DNA of 23,574 nt from a virus: positions 1-23,574 of the IMG/VR virus record IMGVR_UViG_3300042691_040662; one strand, 5' to 3'. The notes under the pieces were generated by a model, which worked only from the letters and a program-made list of their open reading frames with translations, had not been told where the DNA came from and ran no database searches. Positions within the stretch are counted from its first letter, which is position 1. Every line of letters starts with the position of its first letter. Positions 1 through 6,589 of the stretch are shown here, piece by piece. The position numbers and the translations under genes are program-made.

Positions 1-351
1 GGCAAACTAGGTGTTATTGGAAGCTCAATGTATAGTTACACTCTCATGCTTGAGCTTGGACCCGATGGTAAAACACTAAGAAATTCAGACTATTGGGTTG
101 ACAACACTCAGGCACTTACACCTTCAATTCGTACAGGTCAGAGCGACTCATGGTACTTGCTTATGGAAGGTTTGAACAAGAGCAGTAAGTATGGATACGC
201 TCGTGTTTACAATAACTTAGGTGCATCTTCGGACATAGGCTCTTCTCTTGTGAGCAGTACTTTAGGATCTTCAAAGCCAGGGTACGGAAACATGTTTTCA
301 TTGTACTTCGCAAAAACTTTGGGAGAAGATTGGAAAGACATTCTTACTTGA
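1..351 (+). CDS. C-terminal part of an unknown protein (5' end outside window)
   Basis: The reading frame is open from the first base of the window to the TGA at 349-351, so this is probably the tail of a longer gene. An ATG at 28 could start a 107-residue protein, but no ribosome-binding site precedes it and the frame is open upstream, so I treat the gene as truncated by the window. The visible part is rich in Ser, Gly, Tyr and Leu, with no cysteine and no motif I recognise. It is followed by a candidate promoter that overlaps its stop codon and by the DNA polymerase gene, so it may close a separate transcription unit. Function unknown. Confidence 0.6.
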   Translation, partial: GKLGVIGSSMYSYTLMLELGPDGKTLRNSDYWVDNTQALTPSIRTGQSDSWYLLMEGLNKSSKYGYARVYNNLGASSDIGSSLVSSTLGSSKPGYGNMFSLYFAKTLGEDWKDILT

Positions 352-375
352 ACTTCCCGCTAAAGTGATTAGCAT
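348..375 (+). promoter_or_regulatory. Candidate promoter of the DNA polymerase gene (leaderless)
   Basis: TTGAAC at 348-353, a 16-base spacer, then TAGCAT at 370-375. Five bases separate the -10 box from the ATG at 381, so transcription would start at about the start codon itself. The polymerase gene has no clear Shine-Dalgarno sequence, which fits a leaderless message. The same box pair recurs elsewhere in the window. Inference from pattern only. Confidence 0.4.
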
Positions 376-380
376 TTAAC

Positions 381-1514
381 ATGCTAAACGTCTTCCTGTC
401 AAAGGATTCAACCGGAACACAAGCATCCTTACGAATCTCAGGTACTGTCTTACGAAAAGCTGATGAGCCTTTAGACGGTGAGTTTGTTATGGGCTCAGAG
501 ACTGTTTACCCTCTTTGCATCGAAGACACGTTTCCAATCTTCGGTTGTCAAGTGCCGAGTCTTGTATCCGACCCATTGAGGCTCTCATATGAGACGATCA
601 TGGGAGGAGAAAAAATTGATTGGCATAAAGCATTAGGAACGGCAAGGTTTGCCAAGATGCTCAAGAGGCTCTATGCAACTGTGCACGATGATGCAACGCA
701 AATAGTCAATCACGGGTATATCCCGCACCTACAGGAATCGAGAAAAGTCCTTGGTAAACTGCAGCCTTCACTCATCGATGAGGAAGCCCTGAAGAAGGCT
801 TTGAGCCAAGGCAATACAGCATTTGCAGAATCCTTCATGCCAACTGCGGATGGATTCACAAAGAAAGTTCGGTACTCTCATGCAACAACCACAGGACGTT
901 TGACAGTCAGGTCTGGGCCGAAGATTCTCAACCTCAACAAGGAGCATAGAAACATACTTCGCTCTAGGTTCAAGAAGGGTGCCATTGGAATCATCGATTT
1001 CGTTTCCCTTGAACCGAGGACTGCACTGCTTCTCACTCGTGGTGAGGCACCATTCGATATCTACGAGGCAATGAGAAGTGAGCTTGGTTCACAGCACACC
1101 AGGGCCCAGCTGAAGGTTGCGACAATCTCTGCACTGTACGGCCAACGGGGTGAGACATCAATACCACAGTCGGTCATATCGAGGTTCTTCGGGTTACCCG
1201 AGATTCATCGGAGACACTTGGGAGGCGAGACATATGGTAACCTATATGGACGACCGCTGAGTTCAGGAGATGAACGCCTGAGACTTCCGCACTTCGTCCA
1301 GTCGACCGCTGTGGACGTTGCCTTGAAGGGGTTTGGAAAACTGTGTGACACTTATCGTGAGATGGTGCCGCTCTTCATCATTCATGATGCGATTGTGGTC
1401 GATGCTGAGAGAGACCTGCTGCAGAACCTTGGAAAGACCGGCCTTGAGATTGATATTGAACCTCTTGGTAAGTTTTATCTCACAGTCAAGATGATCGATG
1501 AGGACAATAGTTAG
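381..1514 (+). CDS. polA: Compact family A DNA polymerase (polymerase domain only)
   Basis: Template-directed DNA synthesis, presumably in phage replication. The 377 residues carry the family A signature: TTTGRLT (169-175); motif A with Asp206, Glu211 and Arg213; motif B with Arg241, Lys245 and Tyr253-Gly254 at the same relative spacing as E. coli Pol I Arg754, Lys758 and Tyr766-Gly767; the QSTAVD helix (Gln307); and motif C His335-Asp336. Both catalytic aspartates are present. Differences: motif C reads HDA rather than HDE, and Ile249 sits where Pol I has Phe762. Residues 1 to about 75 match nothing I recognise, and there is no 3'-5' or 5'-3' exonuclease domain. Motif A to motif C is 130 residues against 177 in Pol I, so fingers and palm are strongly shortened. 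The ATG at 381 lacks a Shine-Dalgarno but sits 5 nt after a candidate -10 box. Family call is firm; processive replicase or repair role is unknown. Confidence 0.88.
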   Translation: MLNVFLSKDSTGTQASLRISGTVLRKADEPLDGEFVMGSETVYPLCIEDTFPIFGCQVPSLVSDPLRLSYETIMGGEKIDWHKALGTARFAKMLKRLYATVHDDATQIVNHGYIPHLQESRKVLGKLQPSLIDEEALKKALSQGNTAFAESFMPTADGFTKKVRYSHATTTGRLTVRSGPKILNLNKEHRNILRSRFKKGAIGIIDFVSLEPRTALLLTRGEAPFDIYEAMRSELGSQHTRAQLKVATISALYGQRGETSIPQSVISRFFGLPEIHRRHLGGETYGNLYGRPLSSGDERLRLPHFVQSTAVDVALKGFGKLCDTYREMVPLFIIHDAIVVDAERDLLQNLGKTGLEIDIEPLGKFYLTVKMIDEDNS

Positions 1515-1518
1515 GAAC

Positions 1519-1989
1519 ATGGATGATGTAGAGTTCATAAGAGAGCAAATCAGGGCTTACCTGTCCGAGGAAAAGGGCAAGGAAACTGTGACTGGCCGTG
1601 CCTCCAGGGCCGCGACGGCACTGAGTGGTAGAGCCGCTGAACGACCTAAAGAAGTGTTGACAGCGTTTGGCCTGACAAACTTCATTCCAACTGGTAGTAC
1701 AAACATTGAAAAAGCGGTAAGTATCCTAAAGTTCCTTCGAAACTCTGACAGGGCGATAGGGGCCACCGTAGACAAGTTTGAGGTTGTTGGTAACGAGATA
1801 CACGTCTATCCGAAAATGATTGAGATCGTTGAAGAGGGGACGACTAGGGCTCTAATACCAGTTGGTAGGCTTGCAATATACACTAAAACTCTGTGTATAG
1901 CATGCTGGAAGGGTGGTAAGATTGAGATGGAGTACGCTACGGGAAAGCAGATAAAGGGTCAGTACGGAATAATTCGCGGATTCAAATGA
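1519..1989 (+). CDS. Unknown protein, 156 residues
   Basis: No family recognised. The start is uncertain: the ATG at 1519 lies five bases after the polymerase stop and gives a charged helix-like N-terminus (MDDVEFIREQ), while an in-frame ATG at 1498 would overlap the polymerase gene by 17 bases. Neither has a well-spaced Shine-Dalgarno. The protein begins with a charged, probably helical region (about 1-40), an Ala/Arg-rich stretch, and ends in a mixed beta-like, basic C-terminus (GKQIKGQYGIIRGFK). No signal peptide or clear membrane segment. It is tightly coupled to the polymerase and probably co-transcribed with it, so a replication accessory role is possible but unsupported by any motif. 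Confidence 0.7.
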   Translation: MDDVEFIREQIRAYLSEEKGKETVTGRASRAATALSGRAAERPKEVLTAFGLTNFIPTGSTNIEKAVSILKFLRNSDRAIGATVDKFEVVGNEIHVYPKMIEIVEEGTTRALIPVGRLAIYTKTLCIACWKGGKIEMEYATGKQIKGQYGIIRGFK

Positions 1990-2013
1990 ACACCTTGGTG
2001 CCTCCATTACAAT
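1986..2013 (+). promoter_or_regulatory. Candidate promoter upstream of the UDG-like gene
   Basis: ATGAAC at 1986-1991, a 16-base spacer and TACAAT at 2008-2013. The predicted start point (about 2019-2021) is at the AGGAGG ribosome-binding site of the gene starting at 2029. The -35 box overlaps the stop codon of the preceding gene. Same box pair as at 348, 3392 and 21853. Confidence 0.4.
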
Positions 2014-2026
2014 CAATCAGGAGGCA
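1999..2026 (+). promoter_or_regulatory. RNA hairpin that would sequester the Shine-Dalgarno of the next gene
   Basis: TGCCTCC (1999-2005) is a perfect 7-base complement of GGAGGCA (2020-2026), with a 14-base loop. The right arm contains most of the AGGAGG (2019-2024) that serves the ATG at 2029. There is no T-run after the stem, so it is not an intrinsic terminator. A transcript reading in from the polymerase genes could fold it and hide the ribosome-binding site; a transcript from the local candidate promoter would start inside the right arm and leave it free. Confidence 0.45.
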
Positions 2027-2028
2027 AA

Positions 2029-2817
2029 ATGGTACAGAATCCCTGGTCCGGTCGTCAAATTGGCCTGAATGCTGACTGGTTCACGCAGGATGATAGGCAA
2101 CGTTTCGCTGCCTGGAATTCCAGTGCAAAGCCTGACAAGCAAGTCCTCCTCCAGACAAGTGCAGGACCTGCTATCCCGTCCGCATGGGCAGGCGATCCAT
2201 GGAATGCAAGCGTCATCATCCTTCTGAAGAATCCTGCATTTGGACCGAACTCCAACCTTCAGAATGGTCCGCTGAACGATTCGCTGACTCGTCGCTACAT
2301 GGAGGAGATGGCCATTGGCAAGTTTGATCCTGCATTCCCCAATGCAGGCCTTCGACCAAACTTCCAGCCATTGCGTGGGAGGAAGCCCACCAGAGGAAAG
2401 GCTCTTTCCGCATGGAATACCGCAGGCGGTCGTGAACAGTGCAACTGGCATGCCGGTATCGTCTGGAAGGATATCCACAAGGAGCTTGTGGGAATGGGAA
2501 TGGCACCACAAGAAGCTTGGAAGCGTATCTCACAGCGTGGTTGCACTCTTGACCTTTCCCCCTGGGGGTCTGCCTCTTGGACTCCTTCCTGTATGAGTTC
2601 TGTGTCGTATGATGTGTGTGTGCCCCTTGCAAGAGAGGCGCACAGACAGGGAAAGGTCGTCATCGTTGCATGGGGTGCCGACCTATGGCAGGTTGCAGGG
2701 TTCTACCAGGCAGGAAACCTCGAGTCCAGTGCAATGAAGGGTGTGAGGCACACTCCCCGCATCAACAAGAATAACTTTCCAAAGACCTGGTCTGCAGTTG
2801 TGCAGGCAATGGTTTGA
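2029..2817 (+). CDS. Putative uracil-DNA glycosylase superfamily-like protein
   Basis: A 262-residue soluble protein with a strong AGGAGG five bases before its ATG. I see an N-terminal segment that resembles the first active-site loop of the uracil-DNA glycosylase superfamily (GDPWNASVIILLKNPAFGP, from about residue 55), and a C-terminal strand-loop (QGKVVIVAWGADLWQ, then VRHTPRINKNNF) placed like the superfamily's second active-site segment. An intermediate DLSPWGSASW stretch also recalls bacterial proteins of this loose group. The canonical catalytic Asp or Asn cannot be assigned with confidence, so activity on uracil is not shown. It is rich in Trp and Pro. It lies between the polymerase and SSB genes, where a base-excision role would make sense. 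The fold call is tentative; an unrelated Rossmann-like protein is possible. Confidence 0.4.
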   Translation: MVQNPWSGRQIGLNADWFTQDDRQRFAAWNSSAKPDKQVLLQTSAGPAIPSAWAGDPWNASVIILLKNPAFGPNSNLQNGPLNDSLTRRYMEEMAIGKFDPAFPNAGLRPNFQPLRGRKPTRGKALSAWNTAGGREQCNWHAGIVWKDIHKELVGMGMAPQEAWKRISQRGCTLDLSPWGSASWTPSCMSSVSYDVCVPLAREAHRQGKVVIVAWGADLWQVAGFYQAGNLESSAMKGVRHTPRINKNNFPKTWSAVVQAMV

Positions 2818-2819
2818 TT

Positions 2820-3395
2820 ATGGATGCAAAATTGCAAGATCGTGACCTCGAATCCCTGTGGGGCAAGTACACAAAGTTGGCGTCAAAGGTGATGAGGCCA
2901 GGTGTGAATGAGCTTGTCACTTCACTTGGCGAGCGGATCATAACCTGTTCTGCATCCACCGATGTGCATAATCCTGGTTGCGGTCCTGGTGGTCTAGTTG
3001 AGACCACGCTTGATGTCACACGTCGAATGTCGCAGCTTTCCAAGTCTCTTGAGGTCACAGTCCCAACTGAGTCACTCATACTTGTCGGCCTATTCCACAA
3101 TGTTGGAATGGTCGGTGACCTGGCTACGCCCTACCTCGTGGAGCAAAAGTCCAACTGGCACATCGAGCGTGGGAATATGTACACATACCACGACAAAATC
3201 GCAAAGATGCCGGTGGCCCATCGAAGCCTGTTCCTACTCCAATCGTTCGGTGTCCAGCTGGACTACGATGAGTGGACGACGATCATGCTGTCGAGTGGAC
3301 TTCACCGTGAGGAGAATCGCTTCTATGGTGGGCACGAGCCCAACCTGGCAATCCTCCTCACCCAGGCAAGGCAGTGGCTTGGTCGTGCATCTTGA
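2820..3395 (+). CDS. HD-domain-like protein with lost metal-binding residues
   Basis: A 191-residue protein resembling the phage and bacterial HD-domain phosphohydrolase group, whose members read roughly GGLxEHSL ... GLLHDxGK ... HxADxW. Here the matching segments are GGLVETTL (57-64), VGLFHNVGMVGD (89-100) and LLTQARQW: the first His is Thr, the His-Asp pair is His-Asn (93-94), and the late Asp is gone. The surrounding framework, including SLFLLQSFGVQL and the PNLAILL helix, is well kept, so the fold is probably intact but the metal-dependent hydrolase is probably inactive. The ATG at 2820 lies two bases after the preceding stop; a TTG at 2814 overlapping that stop is an alternative start. 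Likely co-transcribed with the UDG-like gene. A binding or regulatory role is inferred, not shown. Confidence 0.65.
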   Translation: MDAKLQDRDLESLWGKYTKLASKVMRPGVNELVTSLGERIITCSASTDVHNPGCGPGGLVETTLDVTRRMSQLSKSLEVTVPTESLILVGLFHNVGMVGDLATPYLVEQKSNWHIERGNMYTYHDKIAKMPVAHRSLFLLQSFGVQLDYDEWTTIMLSSGLHREENRFYGGHEPNLAILLTQARQWLGRAS

Positions 3396-3420
3396 ACAAT
3401 AACTGACAAGTTTCTACAAT
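3392..3420 (+). promoter_or_regulatory. Candidate promoter of the SSB gene
   Basis: TTGAAC at 3392-3397, a 17-base spacer and TACAAT at 3415-3420, the best match to a sigma70-type promoter in the window. The expected start point, about 3426-3428, coincides with the first leader hairpin (3425-3441). The -35 box overlaps the stop codon of the HD-like gene. Confidence 0.5.
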
Positions 3421-3424
3421 CTCT

Positions 3425-3506
3425 ATGTGGATTCCCCACATCGAGGTCTTGGAAGGGGGTGACGCCTTCCTGGACTCAAACAACAATAAGCAAGGAAAGA
3501 ACAAAC
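3425..3506 (+). promoter_or_regulatory. Structured 5' leader of the SSB mRNA
   Basis: Two perfect hairpins lie in series: ATGTGG/CCACAT (3425-3430, 3436-3441; 5-base loop) and GGAAGG/CCTTCC (3451-3456, 3465-3470; 8-base loop). TTCC in and beside the first loop (3432-3435) could also pair with GGAA at 3451-3454, allowing a pseudoknot-like alternative. About 36 A-rich, structure-poor bases follow, containing the AAGGAAAG ribosome-binding site before the ATG at 3507. T4 gene 32 is known to be autoregulated by its protein binding a leader pseudoknot and then the unstructured region over the start site; the layout here is the same in outline. Function is inferred. Confidence 0.5.
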
Positions 3507-4325
3507 ATGGCAATCGACTTTGAAGCACTTCGTAAGAAGCTGAACAACCTCTCCGGACAGAACAAGAAGTCCACCATCATGTGGCGCCCGGAAGAGGGTA
3601 AGGACTACAATGTCCGGATCGTTGCGATCCCCAACAATGACGGCCAGCCGTTCGTTGATCGCTGGTACTACTACGGCATCGGTGGTGACAAGGCCGGTGC
3701 GATCCTGGCTCCCCACCAGTTCGGGAAGAAGGATCCGATCCAGGACCTCATCAACAAGCTCCGTGAGGACGGTTCCGATGCTAGCCGTGAGCTGGCCAAG
3801 AAGCTCTACCCGAAGATGCGCACCTATGCTGCAGTCGTGGTTCGTGGTGAGGAGGACAAGGGCGTACGCCTCTGGGCCTTCGGCAAGATGATCTACCAGG
3901 ACCTCCTCCGCCTCATGCTGGACGAGGACTACGGTGACATCACGGACGTTGAGAGCGGTCGTGACATCAAGGTCTCCGTGACCAAGACGCCAGGCAAGCA
4001 GTACGCAGACACCAAGATCCAGCCTCGTGCGAATCCGTCGCCCCTTTCAAAGGATGCCGCACAGGTGAAGTCCTGGCTCTCTTCGGTTCCAAAGATTGAT
4101 GACTACGAGGAGGTTCTCCCTGCAGATGACATTGAGAAGCGAGTGAATGACTGGCTTCGTGGTGGTAGCAGTGAGCCTGACGTGAAGACCGAGTCCGTTG
4201 GAACTCTTCGTGGTGGAAAGACGACTGACGATGAGGATGACCTGAAGTCCTTCAAGAAGACGAATGGTTCCTCCACCAAGAAGTCGATGGACGACCTTGA
4301 GGATGCCTTCGCAGACCTTGAGTAG
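3507..4325 (+). CDS. ssb: gp32-like single-stranded DNA-binding protein
   Basis: Coats single-stranded DNA during replication and recombination. The 272-residue protein opens with a basic helix (FEALRKKLNNLSGQNKKS) like the cooperative N-terminal region of T4 gp32, continues with an OB-fold-like core containing the MWRPEEGKDYNVRIVAIPNN strand pair and many aromatic residues (RWYYYG, LWAFGKMIYQDLL), and ends in an acidic tail (DDEDDL and MDDLEDAFADLE) of the kind that contacts partner proteins. Unlike T4 gp32 it has no cysteine at all, so the zinc module is missing. The ATG at 3507 follows AAGGAAAG; an in-frame open region upstream belongs to the leader. The codons look richer in C- and G-endings than in flanking genes, in line with high expression. 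It has its own candidate promoter and terminator, so it is a single-gene unit followed by recA. Confidence 0.85.
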   Translation: MAIDFEALRKKLNNLSGQNKKSTIMWRPEEGKDYNVRIVAIPNNDGQPFVDRWYYYGIGGDKAGAILAPHQFGKKDPIQDLINKLREDGSDASRELAKKLYPKMRTYAAVVVRGEEDKGVRLWAFGKMIYQDLLRLMLDEDYGDITDVESGRDIKVSVTKTPGKQYADTKIQPRANPSPLSKDAAQVKSWLSSVPKIDDYEEVLPADDIEKRVNDWLRGGSSEPDVKTESVGTLRGGKTTDDEDDLKSFKKTNGSSTKKSMDDLEDAFADLE

Positions 4326-4373
4326 CCTCGTATGAGGCTGTGGCCGGTCCTTGTGGCCGGCCATTGTTCTTTA
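4324..4373 (+). terminator. Intrinsic terminator after SSB (two-hairpin type)
   Basis: First a 6-bp hairpin AGCCTC/GAGGCT with a GTAT loop (4324-4339) touching the stop codon, then TGGCCGG (4341-4347) paired with CCGGCCA (4357-4363). Inside the loop, CC (4349-4350) can pair with GG (4355-4356) around TTGT, leaving one bulged T. A T-rich run (4364-4372) follows. The same design recurs at 19353-19402. Confidence 0.75.
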
Positions 4374-4398
4374 AACATCTTGGCATGAAGGCTACTAT
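4371..4398 (+). promoter_or_regulatory. Candidate promoter of the recA gene
   Basis: TTAAAC at 4371-4376, a 16-base spacer and TACTAT at 4393-4398, placed directly after the SSB terminator, where a new transcription unit would be expected. The message would start at about 4405, close to the AGGAGGA (4404-4410) that serves the GTG at 4414. The -10 box and following base resemble those at 14508. Confidence 0.4.
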
Positions 4399-4413
4399 TG
4401 CACAGGAGGAAAA

Positions 4414-5628
4414 GTGGCAAAGAAGCGTGTAAGCATTGATTCGACGGACGGTATTAGCAGCGTCAATGAGGACTTTACTTCTGACCTCATCAATTCATTG
4501 AACCGTGACCTCGGTCACCGTGTGGCATACAACCTTGCATCAGAGACTTCACCTACTCATGTGAAGCGCTGGATCTCGACGGGCTCAAAGGGTCTCGACT
4601 ACATCATTGCAAACCGTCGGAATGGTGGCCTTCCTGAGGGTCGAATTGTGGAGGTGTTCGGCCCACCGTCCATTGGCAAGTCACATCTCGCAGCCCAGAT
4701 CTGTCGTTCTACCCAGAAGATGGGTGGGATTGCCGTCTACATCGACACTGAGAACGCTACGAACCCCGAGAACCTTCAGGCACTTGGGGTTGACATTGGC
4801 AAGCGTTTCGTCTATGTGGACACACACTGCACAGAGGAGGTCTTCGATATCGCTGAGAAGACCATCCTGAAGGCAAAGGCTCTGAGCAAGGATGTGCCGA
4901 TCACAATCATCTGGGACTCGGTTGCAGCCTCCTCACCAAAGGCAGAGCTTGAAGGCAACTATGACAAGGACACGATCGGCCTCCAAGCACGAGTCCTTTC
5001 CAAGGGAATGCGTAAGATCACAGGTGTCATTGGTGACCAGAGCGTCCTCTTCGTCTGCCTCAACCAGATTCGAACCAAGATCGGTGTGATGTACGGTGAT
5101 CCGACAGCGGTGCCGGGTGGCAATGCCATTCCGTTCCACTCGTCAGTTCGCATCAAGCTTGGTGCAGGCCAGCAGATCAAGGGTGCCAACGATGAGGTTC
5201 TCGGCATCCACGTCTCGGCCAAGACAATCAAGAACAAGGTGGCGAAGCCATTCCGATCGGCAAACTTCCGAATCATCTTCGGCCAGGGAATCGAGGAGCA
5301 TGAGGAGCTCTTTGACATCCTCCGTGACCATGGGCCTGACATGGTGGAAGAGCACCAGGTAGTGATCGAGGGTTCAGGCTCCTGGAAGGTGCTGCGAGTC
5401 ACCAACGAGCAGAATGTCAACATCATCGAGAAGAAGTTCTACAAGGCTGACTTCGGTGAGGTTATGAACACACCTGAGTACAAGCCTTGGGTCGATGGAC
5501 TTCTTGAGAAGGCGATGGTTCGACTGGCGGCAAACCCCGCCGCTGTTGACATCGACACCGAGTCCTATGAGGAGGTGAAGGCAGTCTCAGACCTCCTGTC
5601 CGATGATGGCATGGTGTCTCCGGAGTAA
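4414..5628 (+). CDS. recA: RecA/UvsX-type recombinase
   Basis: ATP-dependent strand-exchange protein that would form filaments on ssDNA with the SSB and drive phage recombination-dependent replication and repair. In 404 residues I see an N-terminal segment (1-60), Walker A GPPSIGKS (83-90), VYIDTENA (108-115) with the catalytic Glu113 equivalent to E. coli RecA Glu96, Walker B IIWDSVAAS (165-173, Asp168) and a loop-2-like region LNQIRTKIGVMYGDP (216-230) followed by PGGNA. The C-terminal about 110 residues are acidic. Length is above bacterial RecA (about 350) and near T4 UvsX (about 390). The start is a GTG preceded by a near-perfect AGGAGGA at 3 bases' spacing. The FEN gene begins three bases after its stop, so recA, exonuclease and helicase genes probably form one operon. 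Whether it is nearer to bacterial RecA or UvsX needs an alignment. Confidence 0.93.
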   Translation: MAKKRVSIDSTDGISSVNEDFTSDLINSLNRDLGHRVAYNLASETSPTHVKRWISTGSKGLDYIIANRRNGGLPEGRIVEVFGPPSIGKSHLAAQICRSTQKMGGIAVYIDTENATNPENLQALGVDIGKRFVYVDTHCTEEVFDIAEKTILKAKALSKDVPITIIWDSVAASSPKAELEGNYDKDTIGLQARVLSKGMRKITGVIGDQSVLFVCLNQIRTKIGVMYGDPTAVPGGNAIPFHSSVRIKLGAGQQIKGANDEVLGIHVSAKTIKNKVAKPFRSANFRIIFGQGIEEHEELFDILRDHGPDMVEEHQVVIEGSGSWKVLRVTNEQNVNIIEKKFYKADFGEVMNTPEYKPWVDGLLEKAMVRLAANPAAVDIDTESYEEVKAVSDLLSDDGMVSPE

Positions 5629-5631
5629 TCA

Positions 5632-6588
5632 ATGTCAGGTGAAGGTCCCGTACTTGTCGTAGACGGCTTCAACCTATTCGTCAGGAACTTCATTGCGAAC
5701 CCACTAATGGCCGAGGGCCAGCATGTTGGTGGGGCCATTGGTTTCATGAAATCGCTCGGCTCACTGGTTGATGCTCACTCTCCCAGTGAGTGCATAGTCG
5801 TTTGGGAAGGTGGCGGTTCAACTCGTAGACGCCAGATCTACCCACAGTACAAAAGCAGGAGAAAGCCTGTGAAACTGAACAGGTTTCATGAGGGTGACAT
5901 TCCTGACACTGTGGAGAATCACAACTGGCAACTGAAGTTCCTTGTTGCGTGTCTGAAACAGGTGCCAGTCAGGCAACTGTACATCACGGACTGTGAGGCT
6001 GACGACATCATCGGATACCTTGCAAGGCACACACTTAGGGACAGAAAAGTTATAATCGTTTCATCGGATCATGACTATGCACAGTTAGTCAGTGACAGAG
6101 TAAGAATCTGGTCTCCGACACTGAAGGGTTTGGTCTGTGTTGAGGATGTCATCAAACGATTTGGCGTTCCCCCAAGGAACGTCTGTGTGGCAAGGTGTTT
6201 CGCAGGAGACACCTCAGACTCAATTGAGGGAATCAAGGGTGTAGGCATCACAACCCTTGTCAAGCGCTTTCCAATCCTGGCAGAAGATAGGGACATTACT
6301 GTCGATGATGTCTTGCAGGCTGCCAATGCTCACCCAAGCAAAAATCGCCTGAAGGCTCTCAAAGAGATCACACAGAATGCTGATATCGTAAAGAGAAACT
6401 GGAAGTTGATGCACCTTGATGTATCAAACCTCAGTGGCAATCAAATTTCAAAGCTCAACTCCTCATTCGATATTGAGCTTCCTCGTTCCAACAAGTTGGA
6501 ACTCATGAGGCTAATGATTCGTCACGGTGTAAAAACTTTTGACGTTGATAGATTCATACTACAAATCACCGCAAACATCAGGAACTAG
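5632..6588 (+). CDS. 5'-3' exonuclease / RNase H (FEN family)
   Basis: Removes RNA primers and 5' flaps from lagging-strand fragments, the role of T4 RNase H or the Pol I N-terminal domain; this fits the polymerase at 381, which lacks such a domain. The 318-residue protein shows the family's acidic metal-binding sites in order: VVDGFNLFVRNF (about 9-20), VVWEGGGSTRRRQIYPQYK (about 56-74) with the arch basic residues, CEADDIIGYLA (about 122-132), VSSDHDYAQLV (about 143-153), and FAGDTSDSIEGIKGVGITT (about 190-208), the last being the helix-three-turn-helix DNA grip. Length is close to T4 RNase H (305). ATG at 5632 follows the recA stop by three bases. Its stop is one base before the helicase ATG, so translation is probably coupled. 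Confidence 0.9.
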   Translation: MSGEGPVLVVDGFNLFVRNFIANPLMAEGQHVGGAIGFMKSLGSLVDAHSPSECIVVWEGGGSTRRRQIYPQYKSRRKPVKLNRFHEGDIPDTVENHNWQLKFLVACLKQVPVRQLYITDCEADDIIGYLARHTLRDRKVIIVSSDHDYAQLVSDRVRIWSPTLKGLVCVEDVIKRFGVPPRNVCVARCFAGDTSDSIEGIKGVGITTLVKRFPILAEDRDITVDDVLQAANAHPSKNRLKALKEITQNADIVKRNWKLMHLDVSNLSGNQISKLNSSFDIELPRSNKLELMRLMIRHGVKTFDVDRFILQITANIRN

Positions 6589-6589
6589 A

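Noticed and set aside
1456-1484. TTGAAC within the polymerase gene as a promoter for the gene at 1519.
   Set aside because: No TANNNT box at the right distance.
1991-2000. CACC-TT-GGTG palindrome.
   Set aside because: A two-base loop cannot form a stable hairpin and there is no T-run; the 7-bp stem nearby is preferred.
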